A stretch of DNA of 7,772 bases from Solirubrobacterales bacterium (GTDB lineage Bacteria; Actinomycetota; Thermoleophilia; Solirubrobacterales; Solirubrobacteraceae). Shown one piece after another: positions 5,586 to 7,772 of this stretch. Below the pieces are notes generated by a model, which was not told where the DNA came from, made no database searches, and was given only the letters and a program-made list of their open reading frames with translations. The first letter of the stretch is position 1; each line of letters starts with the position of its first letter. The DNA lies in contig JAOPZO010000463.1 of NCBI GenBank assembly GCA_025964065.1, forward strand, positions 1 through 7,772, in the 5' to 3' direction. Made by a program: the position numbers and the translations under genes.

Positions 5586-7772
5586 CTGACCCGGGTCCGG
5601 ACCGGCCCCTGGGGGCGGAGGCTCCTGGGCCTCTGCCTGGTCGCCGCATGCCTGTTCCTGGTCGCCGGCCTCCAGCCGAGCGCCGCGCCGTCGCTCCTGG
5701 CGGACCCGTCCACCGGGCCCGGGAAGGCGACCCCGCCGCAGGAGCGGGCGTTCGGCGCCGAGCCGATCGTCGTGACCGCGACGGGCGACCTCGCGACGCA
5801 GACGCTGACCACCGAGGGCCTCACCGGCCTGCTGACCTTCGAGGGCAGGGCCGCGAAGCTCGCGGGCGTCCAGGCCGTCTACGGCCCGGGGACGTTCCTG
5901 AACCAGACCGTCGGGCAGGTCGAGACCGTCATCCAGCGGGAGCTGGGACCGGTCGCCGCCCGCGCCGAGGAAGTCGCCAAGGCGGCGTTCGCCGAGGCGC
6001 GCCGCCGAGGCCTCGATCCCGGGCGAGCGGAGCGCATCGGCGAGACCGCGCGCTTGGAGGCGCTCGGGAAGAAGCGGGACGAGTACCAGTCGCTCTTCAC
6101 GCGCTACGGCTACCTCGGCCTCCCGTCGCTCGCGAATCGCAACTTCGTGCTGGGTCTCGTCTTCGGCGCCGGGACGACGCCGAAGGAGCGCTTCCAGTGG
6201 CTCTTCCCGGACGCCAGGCACGCCCTGGTGCTCATCCGTCCCGAGGCCGGACTCTCCGACGCGCGGCTCCGCGCGCTGGGTGCCGAGCTCTCGAGGCTCG
6301 CCGCGTCGGCGTCGACAGCCGGCGTCCGCCTCGACGTCGCAGGAGTGCCGCTCGTGGTGGCAGCGGTGGCGGAGACGTTCTCCAGCGAGCTGCTGCGGCT
6401 CGCACCGGTCGTGGTGCTCGGGATGCTCCTGGCGCTGTGGGCGGGGCTACGAGCCCGGCGTGGACGCCTGGCCTTGCTGGTCCCGGCCGGGCTCGCCGTG
6501 CTCGCCACCGCGGCGGCGTCGCGCCTGCTGGGGCTCGGACTGACGCCGGCGACGGTCGCCGCGCTGCCGGTCGTGCTCGGTCTGGCGGTCGACTACGGCG
6601 TGCAGCTGCAGGTCCGGGCCTTCGCCGAGCGCGCCGCGGGGCATTCGCCCGCCTCGGCGGGCCGGCGGGCGGTCGCGGTCATCGCGCCGACCCTGCTCGT
6701 CGCCGCGACGGCGATGGCGGCCGGCTTCCTGGCGTTGACGCTGTCGAGCGTGCCGCTGATCGACCGGCTGGGGCAGACGCTCGCGGTCGGCACGATGCTC
6801 GCGGTCGTCATCGTCCTCGCGCTCGCGCCCTGGACGGGGGGCATCGGGGACGCACGCGGCGGCGTCCGGATGCCCGAGGACCTGCGGCTGCCCCGGGTGC
6901 CGGCCCTCCTGCGTGGCCGGGGGCGCCTCGGATTCGCCGCGGGCTGCGTCATCGCGGTGGTGGGGCTCGTCCTCGCGGGGGGCACCCGGGTGCAGTCCGA
7001 CGTCGCGGAGCTGGCACCGCGGGGCCTGCCGGAGCTCGCCGCGGTGGAGCGAACCCAGCGGGAGCTCGGAGTCGGCGGGACGCTGCGGATCGCGATCACC
7101 GGCGCCGACGTGACGCGCCCCGACGTGCTGGCCTGGCAGGCGGCGCTGACCCGGAGGGCGCTCGCGGCCGACCCGCGGCTCCGTCCCGGACCGAACCTGG
7201 GGGAGCTCCTGAGCGCCGGGGGCGCGACGCCCGAGAGTCCCGAGCAGGTCCGGCGCCTGCTGGCGGTCGTGCCCTCGTACTTCCTCGACGCCGTGTTGAG
7301 CCGCGACCGCCGGCGGAGCGAGATGACCTTCGGCGTGCCGGTCGTCGACGTGCACGAGCAGGGGCGCATCCTCGCCCGGCTGCAGCCCGCGCTGGACGAC
7401 GCGCCGCCCGGCGTGCGGGTGGAGGGAGCGGGGCTCGTGGCCAGCGCGGTCTCGAGCGTCGAGGCCCTGGAGGGCGATCGCGGCAAGCTGCTGCTGCTCG
7501 CGTCGCTTGCCGTCGCCCTCGTGCTGCTGGTCGTCCACCGCCGGCTTGACCGGGCGCTCATCCCACTCGTTCCCGCGCTGATGGCCGCGGGGATCTCCGC
7601 CTGCCTCGTTCGGGCGCTCGGCATCGACCTCTCCCCGCTCGGAGCCGGACTCGAGCCGCTCGTCCTCGCGGTCGGCGTGGAGTTCGGTGTGCTGCTCGAC
7701 GCGCGCTACCGGGAGGCGCGGACGGCGGGCGCCGGCCGGGACGCGGCCGCGACCGCGGCGCGCCGGCACGTC
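5586..7772 (+). CDS. RND/MMPL-superfamily transporter, HpnN/MmpL-like (partial, 3' end outside window)
   Basis: An inner-membrane transporter of the RND superfamily, 729 residues visible and no stop before the edge. It shows the two-fold RND plan. TM1 is at about 13-29, followed by an outer porter-type domain (30-270) containing YGYLGLPSLANRNFV and FQWLFPD. TM2-TM6 lie at about 272-290, 295-315, 323-344, 365-385 and 394-412. TM7 is at about 449-467, followed by a second outer domain (to about 634), TM8 (635-652), TM9 (about 659-676) and TM10 (about 685-705). TM11-12 must lie beyond the window. TM4 has GLAVDYGVQLQVR with D336-Y337, matching the Asp-Tyr pair used for proton coupling in MmpL proteins. 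The equivalent TM10 site reads GVEFGVLLDARYREAR, with E699-F700 instead. No ATG, GTG or TTG lies between the in-frame TAG at 5577 and TM1; the first GTG (5772) would delete TM1. CTG at 5586 (LTRVRTGPWGRR) is the best start, with GGAGGG twelve bases upstream. The role is inferred as lipid or hydrophobic-substrate transport; the substrate cannot be read from sequence. Confidence 0.92.
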   Translation, partial: MTRVRTGPWGRRLLGLCLVAACLFLVAGLQPSAAPSLLADPSTGPGKATPPQERAFGAEPIVVTATGDLATQTLTTEGLTGLLTFEGRAAKLAGVQAVYGPGTFLNQTVGQVETVIQRELGPVAARAEEVAKAAFAEARRRGLDPGRAERIGETARLEALGKKRDEYQSLFTRYGYLGLPSLANRNFVLGLVFGAGTTPKERFQWLFPDARHALVLIRPEAGLSDARLRALGAELSRLAASASTAGVRLDVAGVPLVVAAVAETFSSELLRLAPVVVLGMLLALWAGLRARRGRLALLVPAGLAVLATAAASRLLGLGLTPATVAALPVVLGLAVDYGVQLQVRAFAERAAGHSPASAGRRAVAVIAPTLLVAATAMAAGFLALTLSSVPLIDRLGQTLAVGTMLAVVIVLALAPWTGGIGDARGGVRMPEDLRLPRVPALLRGRGRLGFAAGCVIAVVGLVLAGGTRVQSDVAELAPRGLPELAAVERTQRELGVGGTLRIAITGADVTRPDVLAWQAALTRRALAADPRLRPGPNLGELLSAGGATPESPEQVRRLLAVVPSYFLDAVLSRDRRRSEMTFGVPVVDVHEQGRILARLQPALDDAPPGVRVEGAGLVASAVSSVEALEGDRGKLLLLASLAVALVLLVVHRRLDRALIPLVPALMAAGISACLVRALGIDLSPLGAGLEPLVLAVGVEFGVLLDARYREARTAGAGRDAAATAARRHV

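Noticed and set aside
5582..5615. GC-rich inverted repeat after the last MCE gene as a transcription terminator
   Set aside because: There is no T-tract after it, the stem is imperfect, and the RND coding sequence runs through it. It is mentioned only as a possible influence on initiation.
4137..6221. A 694-codon frame on the - strand crossing the last MCE gene and the RND gene
   Set aside because: It is antisense to two well-supported genes, with low-complexity Arg/Glu/Leu/Gly-rich composition and no recognisable domain. Long antisense frames are common at this GC content.
5648..7549. A 633-codon ATG-started frame on the + strand overlapping the RND gene
   Set aside because: Its product is Arg/Ala/Gly/Pro-rich without any domain. 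The other + frame in the same bases encodes membrane helices and RND motifs, so this is a GC-driven shadow.
6447..7769. A 440-codon frame on the - strand opposite the RND gene
   Set aside because: Its composition is dominated by Arg, Gly, His, Glu and Gln with no domain, and it mirrors RND codons with G/C in third position.

Overview
The window is GC-rich, gene-dense DNA with every supported gene on the + strand. It is best read as part of an mce (mammalian cell entry) lipid-transport operon from a high-GC actinobacterium. Single-MCE-domain proteins encoded one after another are typical of Actinomycetota. The company of an HpnN/MmpL-like RND gene makes me lean towards the Thermoleophilia (Solirubrobacterales-type) lineage, but that placement is inference, not something the sequence proves.

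Layout: (1) positions 2-172 hold the last 56 codons of a gene that enters from the left, probably another MCE protein. (2) Four complete MCE-family genes follow at 174-1454, 1451-2992, 2989-4254 and 4251-5579. Each encodes a short N-terminus, one membrane anchor, one MCE/MlaD beta-domain and a long helical tail rich in Leu and regularly spaced Pro. The last three start inside the stop codon of the gene before (ATGA overlaps). (3) From about 5586 to the right edge runs an RND/MMPL-superfamily membrane transporter, cut off by the window end. It has no ATG, GTG or TTG start near its first membrane helix; a CTG is the best start available. There is no gene-free stretch longer than a few bases, and I see no RNA genes, mobile elements, CRISPR arrays or terminators.

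How the genes probably work together: in characterised mce systems six different MCE proteins assemble into a ring plus a helical tube on a YrbE permease pair driven by an Mkl/MceG ATPase, and carry lipids across the envelope. Four and a half MCE genes are visible here, so the YrbE genes and at least one more MCE gene are expected to the left. The RND protein at the end would handle a lipid or other hydrophobic substrate at the inner membrane, possibly the same one.

The points most worth a second look are the non-standard start (or in-frame TAG) between the last MCE gene and the RND gene, the replacement of the Asp-Tyr pair by Glu-Phe in the second RND half, the exact seven-residue proline spacing in the MCE tails, and the paired tail cysteines in three of the four complete MCE proteins.
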